This document shows, piece after piece, positions 22,766-35,163 of a DNA stretch of 64,000 nucleotides. The translations under genes and the position numbers were made by a program. The DNA comes from Pleurotus djamor. Lineage: Eukaryota > Basidiomycota > Agaricomycetes > Agaricales > Pleurotaceae. Numbering within the stretch: the first letter of the stretch is position 1; each line of letters starts with the position of its first letter. Below the pieces are notes generated by a model that saw only the letters and a program-made list of their open reading frames with translations, was not told where the DNA came from and did no database searches. The stretch covers positions 62,001-126,000 of the forward strand of contig JAPEVF010000049.1 of assembly GCA_029747585.1 (NCBI GenBank). The letters are read 5' to 3'.

Positions 22766-23611
22766 TTATCTGTAGCTATCTCTGAGCTTCTTCATCGAGC
22801 GTTTGATCTTCTGAGCAGTGAAAGCCGTGCGTAACAAGCCCTGTGAGTGTTTTGGTGCCCAGTTATCCGGAAGCCGCTCGTCTTCGAAGAACCTGCGAAG
22901 GGTGGCCAAAGGAATTTCCTGTCCGTCTCCCAAGATGCCGAGGACCAACGCCATTTCCCCTCTCGCTATCTCCGCGTGCAACGCATCAAGTGTGAGGTTG
23001 TTTGCTCTGTATTCGAATGAGGCTTCACGACGGACACGAGCGCGAGCGATACCCTCAATGTCGAGAGTCAAGCTGTTCCTCGAGTCATGGACGAGCTTGT
23101 TGAGCAAGCAGGCGTTGGGCGTGGAAGCTGGGTATTCTCCGCCTCTAGGCACGTCGTCATGGACGAGGGAACAGTTGTGTTCGACGCCGCGGACACGACT
23201 GATATCAGTCAGCGAAAGTGGAGGAACTTGGCGAAGGAGAGCGTATGTGCCGAAGGTGAGGATGGAAGCCAATGGATATGTGAGACCGTATCCATCTCGC
23301 AGGCCATTGAATAGGTCTGAGTGGCTGATTCCTCGACCGCTATGTGGCAGATAACCATGATTTGCCAGAGCATTCAATGCCGGGCACGATGATCGATCGT
23401 CACCTCTGCGACGAGGCGTATAGGCATGTTCATTCGTCGACTTGCTTGATCGGTCGTTTATTAGTGGAACTTGGGCGGACTTCGTTATGGCTCTACAGAA
23501 ACAAGTGTCAGATACTACAGACAAATGGAGTGTGGGAGTTACGTACAGGTAAGGACCAGCTGCGACCAGGCAGACAAATAAAGATACGAAGGCGACTCGA
23601 AGACTGAACAT
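22766..23611 (-). CDS. Heme-thiolate peroxidase (chloroperoxidase / peroxygenase family)
   Basis: Exons 23547-23611 and 22766-23492. Signal peptide MFSLRVAFVSLFVCLVAAGP, then SCPALNALANHGYLPHSGRG, which carries the cysteine that ligates heme in this superfamily and the following 'ALN.LANHGYLP' block, then DISRVRGVEHNCSLVHDD, the distal-site region with its conserved Glu, and a C-terminal domain (LDALHAEIARGEMALVLGIL, RRFFEDERLPDNW). Enzymes of this family use hydrogen peroxide to halogenate or oxygenate organic substrates outside the cell. Two substitutions against the usual motifs: the proximal PCP is SCP here, and the distal EHD is EHN. The heme Cys, Glu and His remain, so activity is plausible. 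Mature length about 260 residues fits the short class. Confidence 0.88.
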   Translation of the reverse strand: MFSLRVAFVSLFVCLVAAGPYLYVTPTLHLSVVSDTCFCRAITKSAQVPLINDRSSKSTNEHAYTPRRRGDDRSSCPALNALANHGYLPHSGRGISHSDLFNGLRDGYGLTYPLASILTFGTYALLRQVPPLSLTDISRVRGVEHNCSLVHDDVPRGGEYPASTPNACLLNKLVHDSRNSLTLDIEGIARARVRREASFEYRANNLTLDALHAEIARGEMALVLGILGDGQEIPLATLRRFFEDERLPDNWAPKHSQGLLRTAFTAQKIKRSMKKLRDSYR

Positions 23612-25859
23612 GACCGTGAAGAGAGGAGAAGAGAGAGGAAACGGAAGAGGAGAGGAGGAGATGGAATGCTGGTGAATTTCCGACCTCGAAGCATCATATA
23701 AATATGAGTGTGAGTGCCCATGAGCATATGGGACAATATGTTTCAAGCACCAAATTTAGCAAGCTTGATGATGTACCACTGCCTCAATATCAGTGATCAT
23801 AACATCTCCTCGCTTCCCGATCTATGAAACCGGAGAAAAAACATAGCGCCGCCTTCATATGAGCATTGTCGTAAGCCAGGATATGTGAGAGATAAGTGGC
23901 GGACGCACGTTTGAGTAGTCGGTATTAGGATGCTACCTAGAGTGTCCTGAGGATTGAGTCACCGACGCGGGCATCGCTAAAGACAGCCGTGAGACGAATA
24001 CCAGCCTTCCCGCGCGCGCAGGTACCCACCAAAGATTGACGTTGATCAGTTGGGTGGTTGCACATCCGGAACTTGAAGAATGATAGTCGTTCCGAGAAGT
24101 TGGCAAGGCAGCAAAATGACTTGTCCTTGAGTAGATCACCGGGTGCCAGCCTAGGTCGCTGTTCGAGTAAAATCATACGTCACCTTCCACCCCAGCCAAC
24201 ATGATGTTGGTCGAGGGGTCCACAATGTTGAGGATGTTCTGATCAGCCACCTTGCCGATGCGCCGAGACCTGGGCCACCTAGAGTCCGCACCATTATGGC
24301 TCCCACCTTGTATATTCCAACCATGATGCAATCAAGTCAGCATTCGCGGTGAGCATGATCATATCAAGGCGTCAAGACGACGGATGGATCGACAGTATGT
24401 CGCATTCATCAACCATGGGAGGTCAATTCTCCGAGGCACAGAGCGAGTTCCGTTTCTGTAGCAACATCAGAATCAAATCAACGTATACAGAGGACTGACT
24501 TACGAAACTAGCAATCGGCCAAGCTTATTCAACACGTGAGTAGATGAGAGCAGTGGGAGTATGTCGCCTCTCGGGGTCCAGACTCAAGACCCCGAGCTGT
24601 GCCAAAGACAGTAGCTTGCGAGGTGACCTTTTGCCATCGGACTGAACGAGAGTCCGAGAAGCCAGCAAGCCATAGTCAATCAGCAATCATTACCCCTAGT
24701 ACGCGCCGTCGGGGGAGTTCCTTCCTCCACAAGGTTGCCGACGCTTTGGTTCCGCGTTTCGTATATTGCGAAGGGGCNNAGNTCAAAAAAAATTTTTACC
24801 NACTTTGCGATGCAGTCCAGAGTACTTGGCCTTCAGCTTCCTCTCTCATGATGAGAGAGCAGGCGCTTGCTTCAAGTGCAGCGCTTGAAGTGCTCTCTTT
24901 ACCATCCCCATCCAGGAGCTCCGGGTGACTGTACCGGTCGTCATCATTGATCACGTTGCCATTAAGTATAAGAGATCAGATTGAAGTTCGCATCAAGATT
25001 TTGTTCCCTACTTTCGACTGTGGATATCTCGATTGAGGGCGGAAAGCAGTGGCCGGGTTCTATGTACACAGGCAGTGCCCGGTCCTACGAAACGCGAAAG
25101 TGAGATGATTCTTCTTCGTTGACTGACCAACTTTGTTCACTCACTATCGTCCAGTTATATGGAATACATATCTGTATTATTGAGCTCGTTCTTCTGTGAC
25201 ACGGGTGCAGTCGTGGGATGAATCCTGGGGTGGCCGAACACATGGGATCCTACCCATAATGCGGCGTTTATATGTCAGCCTGTCGAAGCCTGGTTGTTTC
25301 TTCTTCTTCCCAATGCTCGACCTAGTGGAACACAGCCGTGTACAGAGGCCGAGCGTCTGAAGTAGAGTCTTCATGTTTCCTTGCCGGGTTTATCGAAGTG
25401 CTGACGCATGGTAAGTTACCCGTCCATATATTTGAAGTGGTCATCGGGTCCCGATTGAATGGTAGACACCACCGTTTCCTTTGAACTTCTCTCCCGTGAA
25501 CATTGAACAACCGATTTTCCAGGTCGTGTGCGATGAATTTCCCTAACAAAGGAGGTTGAAGCAGCCGTAGTAAGTCTTCTGTCAAGCCGTTTTTGCCTTG
25601 TTTCCCCCCGGAAGCGTTCAATAAAGCCACGCTACGTCATTTAGATTTTACAGCTCTGGCAAAAATCGATTATCGATGCTTCGCTAGCTTACCTATAATA
25701 CCTCTGCAGAGTTACCACAATATTGTCCAATCTCCCTTGGATCCCTGTAAATATGTTTCGGTAAGTCTGACGTGTTCAAATTGATTTGACTAAAACAAGG
25801 AGTCAACTCACAAGCGCATTTGCAGCTGTGCACCCTTGACTTCTCATCATCACTCAGTG
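23612..25859. other. Gene-poor region
   Basis: About 2.2 kb without a gene I can support. Open frames at 23933-24176 and 25322-25630 (both minus) and 24599-24928 (plus) have no recognisable domain, clean splice structure or promoter. N calls at 24779-24801. Confidence 0.35.
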
Positions 25860-27279
25860 CCCTGAAGCAGTTCAGCAAAGCCCGATATGATGATCAAGGA
25901 GGGAAACCGCTAGTGGCCGTATGACTGAATCAAAGAAGAACTAGAAATACAGCGAGTCGCCCAAAACGGTCAAGGTTCTTGGAGAACTAGCGCGAAGTTC
26001 CTTAGCCGAGGCCGAGTGCTATTCGGTCTTGCTTCGGGTTGAAGCTGATGGTATGTGTTCGCGTACTGATTTGTGGTAAAGTTGAAGAGCCAGGGATACA
26101 GTGACAATATGACTCCGAGGGAACATAACATGCTGGGTCGAAATCTTTCGCACCACCCCGCCTTTGCCCCGCCTCGCCTCTAGGCTCGCTGGCCAGATGG
26201 GGTTGATCGTGCGTACGGCCACCTGTTGGTGTCATGGTGATCAGGCGTTGACGAACGTTCAGGCCTCGGTTGGTCGGAGGCCCCTAGAGCAAGTAAAAGC
26301 AAAACGCAACCAATCGCGGAACTTGAAATTTCGCTCGCCACGTTCCAAACTGAACCATCGTCGGCTATGCACTTACATCAATATTTTTCCTCGGTTCATT
26401 CGTCTTCATGCGAGGAGAAGAAGTGCATCAAGAGCGCTGATATTTTTTCTCTCCATTATGGTGTTGTGGATGATCTTGGTAGTAAGTCCTAGTCCTGCTT
26501 CTTTTTTATTTGATATCTGATGAACCGGCTGCATTATTTTGATTCTTTCATCTTTTTCACATAGCGCCTTACCGCGCGTCCAACGTATTGGGCTCTTGTT
26601 ATCTACGAAGCTTCTGCTATCATGTGTTGGATGTTGGAGTAGTCGTTTACTGAGCTCGCCGCGCTGGCCAGGTCCCCATCTGGGCTTTTACTATCTCCAT
26701 CGCGATGCTGGATGACACTCTCTTGTTCTCGCTCTCGGCCGCCGCAGTCGAAATTATCCCAACGCTGGGATTTTCTCGTCGACGTTGACTCCATCTCTCA
26801 GTCTGCTGGCACTTCTTGTGGTCTTATCTTGTCGACTAGCTTGAAATCTATGGACTTGATTGCACCGCCTCGAATATCTGACCGACGGAATTCTCTCTTT
26901 GAACCTCATGAACACATGTCAAAGAAGTCACTCCTGCATTCTACTCCTGTGGGTGCGTCTCCATTTTTGCTACGTGCTCGTCTCTTCTGTGAGCTCACAC
27001 CCCACTTCCCAAGGCCGCCCGCTTTGATTTTGTTTTCAACCCATACAATCATGTTTCTGATATATCAGACAGTCATCGTGGTACAGACACAAGTTCGCTT
27101 AAACTTCGCCCAGCACTAAGGAACGTCGTAGGTCCGCATTCTCAACGGCCATCTGATTGTTTCAACCCTCGCATAGGATGATTTGACTGGACGCAAGGCA
27201 ACCGAATTTTCATCAAGGAAACATCCGGTCAATCGTACCTGTCCTAAACCTCTCCGCGCCACCATATGTTCATTCCCAG

Positions 27280-27730
27280 TTGAGTCACTCATGTATAGCT
27301 TGTGAAGTTCAAGCCGAATGGTCTTCATACTTTAGAAGCATCAATTTTCCGTGCAACCACCGGTGGAACGAACACACCGCGCTCTCCATTTTGGTCCCTT
27401 TGACATGCCGTCCCACTTGCGATTATTGCAGCGCGCGAGCCGCATCGTTTATCCAAGGAACGAACCAACTTGTACATATTCGCAGACCCCGTCAAGCCTT
27501 CTGGCAGATGACTACGCCGCTGTTGCTCATCTTCCTTGGAAAATGGGGCTCCCAACAAGAGAAACTCCGTGTTCGTCTGTCTCAGCGGTGTTCACTGCTC
27601 GGCCGGCAGTCACTTCTCTCTCCTCGCTTCTCGTACTTGAATGACCTTTCCGTTTGCTTGGGACCGTTCGTAGCTTCCTCATTCACTTCAAACTACCTAG
27701 TCAGGCTATCTCGTTCACCGCTCTAAGCTT
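27280..27730 (+). pseudogene. Decayed copy of the gene at 62872-63852
   Basis: Plus-strand frames here (SCIACEVQAEWSSYFRSIN; FGPFDMPSHLRLLQRASRIV) align loosely with the right-arm exons TIACVASHKQYAHLGSTFSE and IFGSFRFRSFEAAWTQMSKN, in mirror orientation and in order. The left copy has no intact splice-linked frame and switches frame between blocks, so I read it as a relic. An outlying 21 nt exact match at 25887 would be its first exon. Confidence 0.35.
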
Positions 27731-30484
27731 CTATGTGATGCTCCCATCGAAATTTTACTCCCTGATGGACAGTTCGCTCGATGGACCATCAGCTAAGTCG
27801 GACTCAATGTGTGGATCGCTATGTGTACGGCTACTTGTTTGAAGAGCGCGTGCTTTCTTTAGCCACGCAGTGTGATGCCGTCATTCCGCGTCATCTTTGG
27901 ACACGTTGGATGGTTGGGGATGAACACTCGGAAGTACCACGTAGTGCTCGTGTAAATCCTCCCAGTCCCCTCCCCCATCGGACAACGGCAATTACTTTGA
28001 CCAGCGGTGGGCATCCTCACATTGATAGCTCAATGGCCATACGGCATGTTCAGAGGATGCAAGCCTTCGTCCGTACTCATCGAATTCCCTAGCGTTCCAT
28101 GTTTAGTAACTGCGAAAGCGCGAAGCAGGGAAATGAGATATCGTAGGCTTTAGGCGAAAGAGGAACACCGGTGTGTGCGCAGTCGATGTTGGACCTCCCT
28201 TCATTTGGCACGTTTGCCCCCGCGTCCGTTTTCGTATCATACATCGAGGCAGGGGCGTTGCATGACCCATACTTGGAAGGTAGAGTAATTGGGAGCGAAG
28301 ACTCCCGCGATGCTTTACCATAACCAGGCTTAGTCCAGACCGGATGCTATCAAGTTCCATTGATTCTTTGTCTTTTCCTTCCGTCGGCAACCCACGGTAT
28401 CCAAAAACTAGTTCTAATCGCATTCGGGCTGAACCTCGCGTTCACGAGGTTCACTTCCGTCCAGACTTTCCCTCAGAGAGTCACTTATCTGAGCATCACC
28501 ATATGTCGTTCAAGCAGTCGCCGTTCAATCAAGTTCCCTCTCCGCCCTCGTCGTGGTGACCCTCGCGCCATCTTAAACCAAATCGAGATTTTTCAGAAGT
28601 GAGTGAAAAGGAAGAGCGCTTCCTAAATTGATTCTTATTACGACACTACGGAAGTAGAACGTTTCTACCGTGGCATTCAAGGCTACTCTTCCATCCNAGA
28701 GATACAATGACTCCTCCTTGACCCACATCCTGAGGATGCACACTCTACCATTAATCGGTTCGACGTTCTGCNCCCCAACTTTCTCGCCATCTCCTCCACA
28801 TGAAGACATCTGATGGATCACCCCTTGGGCGNGACGACATCAAACCGAATGCGAATCAAGTGGATCATGAGCGACAACACATACGTGATATCAGACGCAC
28901 AATGCCTTGAGGGGCGAGGGGTTTCCCACACACTGACAGAGCCAGCTCACGTTCNACTCGATGGCACGTTTCCCCCATGCTCCAGAGCTTCTTGAGGCGT
29001 ATGTAAGTAAGCGTGATATGAAGGCCGGGTTTCTGGACTAATCAAGTATACTCGTGCGGATCTATATAGTATAACAGCGAAATGAATGGCTCGTCCGCGG
29101 TTGTTCGGGTAGGATCATGCGACTGCAAGACTCGCCGTACCTTATGCTCACTGGTGAGAGGTACATATACGATTGCCCCGTATAGCTCTGAGTAGTTTCT
29201 ACGAGAAGCGTACCAGGGTCCTGAATTCGCTGAANACCCCAACCTACGGACAGGGAGCCCCTAACTAGCCAAAACTTTTCGGCNNCNNNNNTGNNNACTC
29301 CATCACCGACTTTCATTCTCACCGTGAAGATAACCACAGTTACCGCACCTATGATTATTTTTTTTAAATAACTTCCTATCACCGCACTTCATGTTCTCGA
29401 ACCGCTTGGAGTACTTTCCGGTGACTTATGTGTTCACCGAACACTGGCTATCCCCTGACGATCAAACTTAGACACCAAGTTCACCCTCCAGCATCTCCTC
29501 ATCATCCGATGACTTCGCTCCTAATGGATCAACTCGAGAGGTTGCTACTTGTGAACGTTCTTTCCCATGAGATGCACAAGGGCACGGCCGAACGGATTCA
29601 GTAATGAGTCGACCATGGAGTCTCGGATTGTCCGTGATGAGCTTTGTGGGCACACTCTTCCATTCTGCTGCGTTTACACCGGAGTTTCTACCGTAGTAAT
29701 ACTTTAAGCTCCAGTTGGGCGGCGAGCTATCAAGCTTTGAAACGCCGGAAGCTTGGGAAGTTCAAGATACTCCAATGCAAGTCGATGAAAAGTCCACTTA
29801 CCTTCGCTGGCATAGTCTTTCACGACGAGCATAATATAGGACGCTGATTATGATTTTCTTGCGCCTGTACACGGCGCCGTTGGGAGCAAGTTGGGAGGCA
29901 CACCACCTTACCGAGTGCCTACCGGCACAGTTGCCGCACTCGGCATCCACCAAGCGGAGTATCATCTTTTGAACATCCGATGGACCCTTCCAATCCGCGA
30001 CTTACCAAGTTCCTCCAAGTTCAAGTTCAACGGGAAACCACCTTCGTCCTTTCTCCTTTTTTGGATCCTTCGAGTTGAAAATGTACGAGACATCGACTCA
30101 ACGCTTCACAAAACTCAGGAAAAGTATGCCAAGGACGCCAGGCTTTCTGGCACCATGAACTTCTCTTCTTCGAGGCCACCTTGTTTCTTGCACGTGTACT
30201 AGTTTCTTCAAGGCTGAAGCTCCCGAAGATGACCTTGAGACGGCCTCGAGGATACTTGCCTCGGAAAATCAGGAGGCTACATCCTCGGTAAAGGCAAGCG
30301 GGCGTTTAGCGCAAACTCAAAGTTTGGCTCACTTATTGAAAATCCCCGGTTCAAATGTAGGTCAGGATCGCAGTGGGGATACACAATAATACACCCATCA
30401 CCCATCGATTGTCGCCTGGGCGGTGAAAGCATCACCATTCTGGGTCACATTCTCTCCCACACACGCACCCATAAATCCAACTGA

Positions 30485-30554
30485 TCCATGCGTGTTTACT
30501 GGCAGAAATTCTCACACGCGACATTTGTGAGGTATTCAGGCAGGTCCTTGTTTG
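30485..30554 (-). promoter_or_regulatory. Conserved non-coding island upstream of the left C2H2 gene
   Basis: Its reverse complement matches 59503-59572 over 70 bp without gaps, about 64 identical by eye, including a 30 nt perfect run. It lies 571 bp before the ATG at 31126; the right copy lies 573 bp before its ATG. No open frame spans it in both copies, so a regulatory element or non-coding RNA is more likely than an exon. Confidence 0.55.
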
Positions 30555-30992
30555 TCCACTCTTGTGGCGTTCACTTATTCAGCTCTGATTTGCGCAGGAC
30601 CTGTCGTAACGGGAATCCTTTGCTCGTGGCGTCGATGGTCCCCCACCCCCTTCACGTACGCCGTCAGATCCTCTAGCCGCTTCGGCTAGCATCGGACAAA
30701 ATGGCCGTTTAGAATGGCCTTGAGGCGGGAACCTTGTTGCATGGGCGATAGAAGAGCTTGCCATGGGCCAATCCCTTTTGTTGCCGCATTCGCGCGTGTA
30801 CTTAAACTCATCGTGGAATTTCGACGCCTTCTGGGAACAATTCGCTTCACAGATGAACCGAATCAAACCAACGGTTCTATCATTTCCTCGGATGAAGCGG
30901 TTCGTACGAAAATATCGATGCTGGCTCTGGTGGAAGACGAATGCGGTTAACACACGCCGGCAACTAAACTACTGCCTTCCTGGCTATGAGCG

Positions 30993-31000
30993 TATAAAAA
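30993..31000 (+). promoter_or_regulatory. TATA box of the left C2H2 gene
   Basis: GCG-TATAAAAA-CAGT, 133 bp before the ATG at 31126. The right-arm gene has GCG-TATAAAA-CAGT at the matching place, with similar CATACTCGTG...CCAG sequence after both. Confidence 0.7.
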
Positions 31001-31125
31001 CAGTCGTTAACACATACTCGTGTCCCAGTCATTCGATCACCGCCCGCCTCCCCCAACTGCGAGCATTCAGAAATTTGCTCTCCCCAACCTCCCCAGTCGA
31101 AGCGACAATCTCCTCTACTTTTACC

Positions 31126-32772
31126 ATGGCTGGCGATCCACGAAATATCACCCTCCCCAGCATCAGGGAGTGGCTTGGAGGCAAGTACAACTATGGTCTT
31201 TCGAGTGGGCGAAGGGATGCTAACTTCGGGTAAAGAGGATCCATTCAAATCACCACCCTCCGCGTCCGTTGTGCCAAGGTTGTCGTTAACGGTGAGCTCC
31301 CTTTATCGCTTCCTTCCCTGAATACAAGTCCTGACCGTTCTTATTTCTCAGACCTCAACGTCCCCTCAAGCCCCCTCAGCTCCACGATATCCTCCGCTCC
31401 CATCAATAAAGCAACATTTACGCTCCAGACGTAGCGTTTCGCCAGTGCATCAACCACAAGTCTCTCCATCTTCGTCGTTCGCGCCTCTGGCTTGCTCTCA
31501 ATCGACGTATATGGGACGACGTCGATCACAGACTGATAGTCAGCTCAGATTGTCCGGCAACTTTGTGGCGAGAGACGACCCCCGTTCTGTTTTGCCCCGA
31601 TCGAGCATTTACGATAACCGCGGCGCTAGAATCGTCGATCGCCCTCTGTCCTTTCATCCTCAAAGCGTCGTCCCTGGTCCAAACCACCATGTTCGTCCAG
31701 ACACCGAGGGGGATTTTGGGTTGATTCCCCCCATTGACGTGCTACCGGATACGAACTCCCTTGCTAGCCAGGGTGCACGCTTTCGTCGTCTCAATGGTGG
31801 AGAACCTCACTGGAGAGTTCCTATGACTGATAGTCACTTCTCAAGACCTACTCTGCGCCACGACGGCAATTCACCCGGTGTCCTGTATGCCGCTGGAGAA
31901 CACAGGGTTATAACCTTCCCCGTCAGCCCTCATTCGACCAAATCATCTCTTGGGAGGAGTGATGACCAACACCAACACCTCGAAGTTGGTGGCTCGTCCA
32001 CAGGAGGCAGTGACCCAAACAGGCGGCACGTCTGTCCCATCTGTCCTCGCCGCTTCAATCGCCCTTCATCCCTCAGAATACACATCAACACCCACACAGG
32101 AGAAACTCGTGAGTAATTACCGCAAGCTATCGTCGTCTTCTCTAATGACATCGTCCCTCAGCCTTTAAGTGCACTTGGCCCGACTGCGGGCGAGAGTTCA
32201 ATGTTAATTCAAACATGCGGAGACATCTCAGGAACCACGCCAACCCTGGTGTGTCACGACGGACAGGCGAACGAGGCACACAGCGACAGCGTCGGCGGAG
32301 GGTCCACAGTCTCAATACCAATGTAGATGGCCGTGCCGGACCCACTTCTCGAATGCCAGCCGAAAGTGTCCGCGTCGTGCGTACAGCTCGTTCAACCGAT
32401 GCCATTGATCCCGATTCCCTGGCGCCTCCGATCTCGACGCTTTGTTTGCAGGATACCGATACCTCAACGACCCCGAGTCTTAGGGGATCAGATTGCGAGG
32501 ACGACGACTACGACATGAGTGCTCCTGACGACGGAGAGGAGGAAGATGAACTCTCTGATGATGAATGCCGAAGCCCTGCGAACGGCGCGAAATCTATAGC
32601 CCATTCGCCACCATCATCTGTATACAGCCCTGCGTTGTCTACCAGTTCATCATTCACTGCATCGACGAGGTCCATCCGAGAGCTCTCCTTCTCGCCCCCT
32701 CCACCCCCCTCGCCACCTCGAAAGAGATCTCTCCTGGCGAGCCCCCATTGTCGCTTTGAAGATAGCGAATGA
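31126..32772 (+). CDS. C2H2 zinc-finger transcription factor, left copy
   Basis: Exon 1 gives MAGDPRNITLPSIREWLGGK; two short introns (one with branch site GCTAAC) and then TSTSPQAPSAPRYPPLPSIK, a long Ser/Arg/Pro-rich disordered region with FGLIPPIDVLPD, and the fingers. Finger 1: HVCPICPRRFNRPSSLRIH followed by INTHTGET; an intron splits TGE-K; finger 2: FKCTWPDCGREFNVNSNMRRH followed by LRNH. After the fingers come a basic run (RQRRRR), an Asp/Glu-rich segment and a Pro-rich tail (PPPPPSPPRKRS). Two tandem fingers with a TGEx-FKC linker indicate a sequence-specific DNA-binding nuclear factor; target genes unknown. The right copy (57267-58929) shares exon plan, fingers and the MA.DPRN N-terminus, which confirms this start. 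Confidence 0.88.
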
Positions 32773-35163
32773 ACACTTTACCCTTCTCATTTTTTGTTCA
32801 TCTTTTCTCGCAAATTATTTCTTGTTTTGTTTCCTATTTACCGCACAGTATCCACCTCACGTTTATCCGTTCTCTCCGCCTTCTGAATCCGGCAGCTACC
32901 TCTGAAAGTCTTGTATCTTGCTCCAACGTGTATCCTTATTCCCATTGTTTCGTGTTGCCATGTATTCGCCGTCTCCGACATCAGAAATCCTCTAACAGTA
33001 TCTCACACAATCTCTGAGAGAAAATCAGTGAGATAAATATTTCGCGACCCAATTCGCGCTCAAGAGAAAATTACGCTGGGAAGTAAATGTAAAACGCCAT
33101 CATTATCTCACAAGCTGCATCAAGAAAGTTCATCTGCTTCTTGTTCATCACTTGCGTTCAAAGCGATAGTCGCACTCGCACATGTGCATGTTCGAAAAGA
33201 CACAGGTCAAGATGGAACACATACTGGATCAGCTACGCGCATGCTCGTTGTGTTCTTGCGGAGCAGATGCAGATGCAGCTGTATAGTATTGTTGTTTCAG
33301 AGCTGACTCGTCCGTCGGGCCTTCAAGGCCTGAGGTCTAAGGCCTTTATTGTTACTGCTTGAAGAGACCGTATCCTAGAGGATACTCCAGATGTGCTGAG
33401 TCAAGGACTCGACGCCCAACTTCTTCACCATTTCTCCTAACCTCTGCGNTTTTTTACTATACAAAACATATCGATGTATAAAATATTATTTTTGGTATGA
33501 CGAAAGGGCTCTTTAGAACCGTGATGCTGTGCGAACAAAATGGATTAAAAATTCGTAGAGTAGGGTACATGCCCCGAGGTTTCGCCAGAGAATTGAGTAA
33601 TACTCGGACGCATGCGAAATAGGAAATAGGCATGGAAAATGTGCTAATCAGTCCTGCGCGAGAAGCTGCATCGCCTATGGAGTAAATGCGGTACAAGAAA
33701 CCGAACTTTGTGTTGCTAATGATGTTCGAAATTCAGACTTCGAGGCCATGATATCTTCGACCTATTCATTTGTCTTGGCGCACCGATGATGTTGCTATTC
33801 GTACTTCGTTTCGAACGGACAAACCCAAGTAACGCGCAGCATGAAGATTGACCATCCGAGAATCTATCTCCGTCAAAGTGTCCACAGTACAGCCGCTTGC
33901 TTCCCTTCCCGTCAATCTCACGGGGCCAAGATTCAAGCACGGGGCGGCTCATCATGCTTATATTTGGAAAACTTCGGTCTGCTCGGGGCGGGGAAGAGAT
34001 ACTTATCTCTTCAAGTTGATAGAGTTCAGGGCTTTTTTCACGTACACCTTGCCACCTCCCTAGGCAAATGGTCAAAGGCGGGCCGGTAGTCGATTATCCC
34101 TGAACCCTGTGTTTAGTGGGCGAGCATCGACCACGAAGGCTGAGCTTGCAGGTTTCCCGGAAATTTTGTAAGGCGGCAAGGCAGGGTAAGTAAGAAGTAA
34201 AGCGGAGACCAAACTTGGATGGTCCCGTTTTCCAATGGTCGCTGAATAAATTTGAGCGGAGCAAAAGTTCGATTGGGAAAGGGGTCAGGGTCGAGATCGC
34301 TGTAGGAGGGGATGTGTAAGCCTCTGGTTCAAAGGTGACAAGTAGCCATTACCTTGCAGCCCGATGTGCGTCGGGGTGCTTACATGGCGCTTGGTTACTT
34401 CGTCCTTCGCTTTGAAATGTTGCCCCACGGAATATCTTCCCAGACCACTAAGCTCATGATATGAACCAAGCCCAGTCCGAGAGACGAGCGATTCTATCTT
34501 CGAGGTCGGGTTCCAGTGGCATCAAGGAGTTGAAGGCGTCGGCGACCGTGGTTGTCGACGATGGCTCTACTTATCGCATTGCCTAAAGGAATTGTGCTGT
34601 GGAACCTGACGCGCCCCAGGTCAACCATTAGCAGGGTGACGATTACCATCGGCTAGAACAACTGAGTAATACAAATTTCACATCACAACTTTCCCTATGG
34701 AAATAATATTTCGGGACATGGTCCAGTGAAAAGATCACATACCCAACTGGGCGATGCGGAACGACGCCTAGTTCGTCAAGTGCTGCATTACCTCGAGGGA
34801 AATGTAGACGATTTCACGACTAAGAAGGAGAGCGAGCAATCAGATCAATATTGTATGATATAGTAGGTATAAGACAGAGTGGTTACCGATCAGGAAGGAA
34901 AGGTCTGGCCACAGTTTACGATACCATCAGACTCTCGTGGAGATCGATATATTTAGAACCTGAGTCCACCATATGGCCCGACGCAGGATCTCGCGGCGGC
35001 ATCGGCGCATAATGAAGTGTGCTTGAGCCCTATGATGTAGCACTGGAACGTGAGGGTGGCATCTTTCGTCGTGTAGAAAGGACGAGGAACTTGCGAGGAA
35101 CAGGGTCATAAATCCCTGGCCCACGGTAAAGTGCAATTCAGGCGACGGCATATTACCAGGGTA
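32773..35163. other. Gene-poor region with minus-strand coding-like fragments
   Basis: No intact gene. Minus-strand pieces look coding but are out of frame with each other: around 33740-33910 (TLTEIDSRMVNLHAARYLGL) and around 34440-34600 (TVADAFNSLMPLEPDLEDR, then GLGRYSVGQHFKAKDE). They may be remains of one gene. An N at 33449. Confidence 0.35.

Noticed and set aside
23933..24360. Possible lectin-like minus-strand fragment (ILNIVDPSTNIMLAGVEGD)
   Set aside because: Only one short stretch resembles a ricin-B repeat; flanking frames are closed and no start or splice chain could be built.
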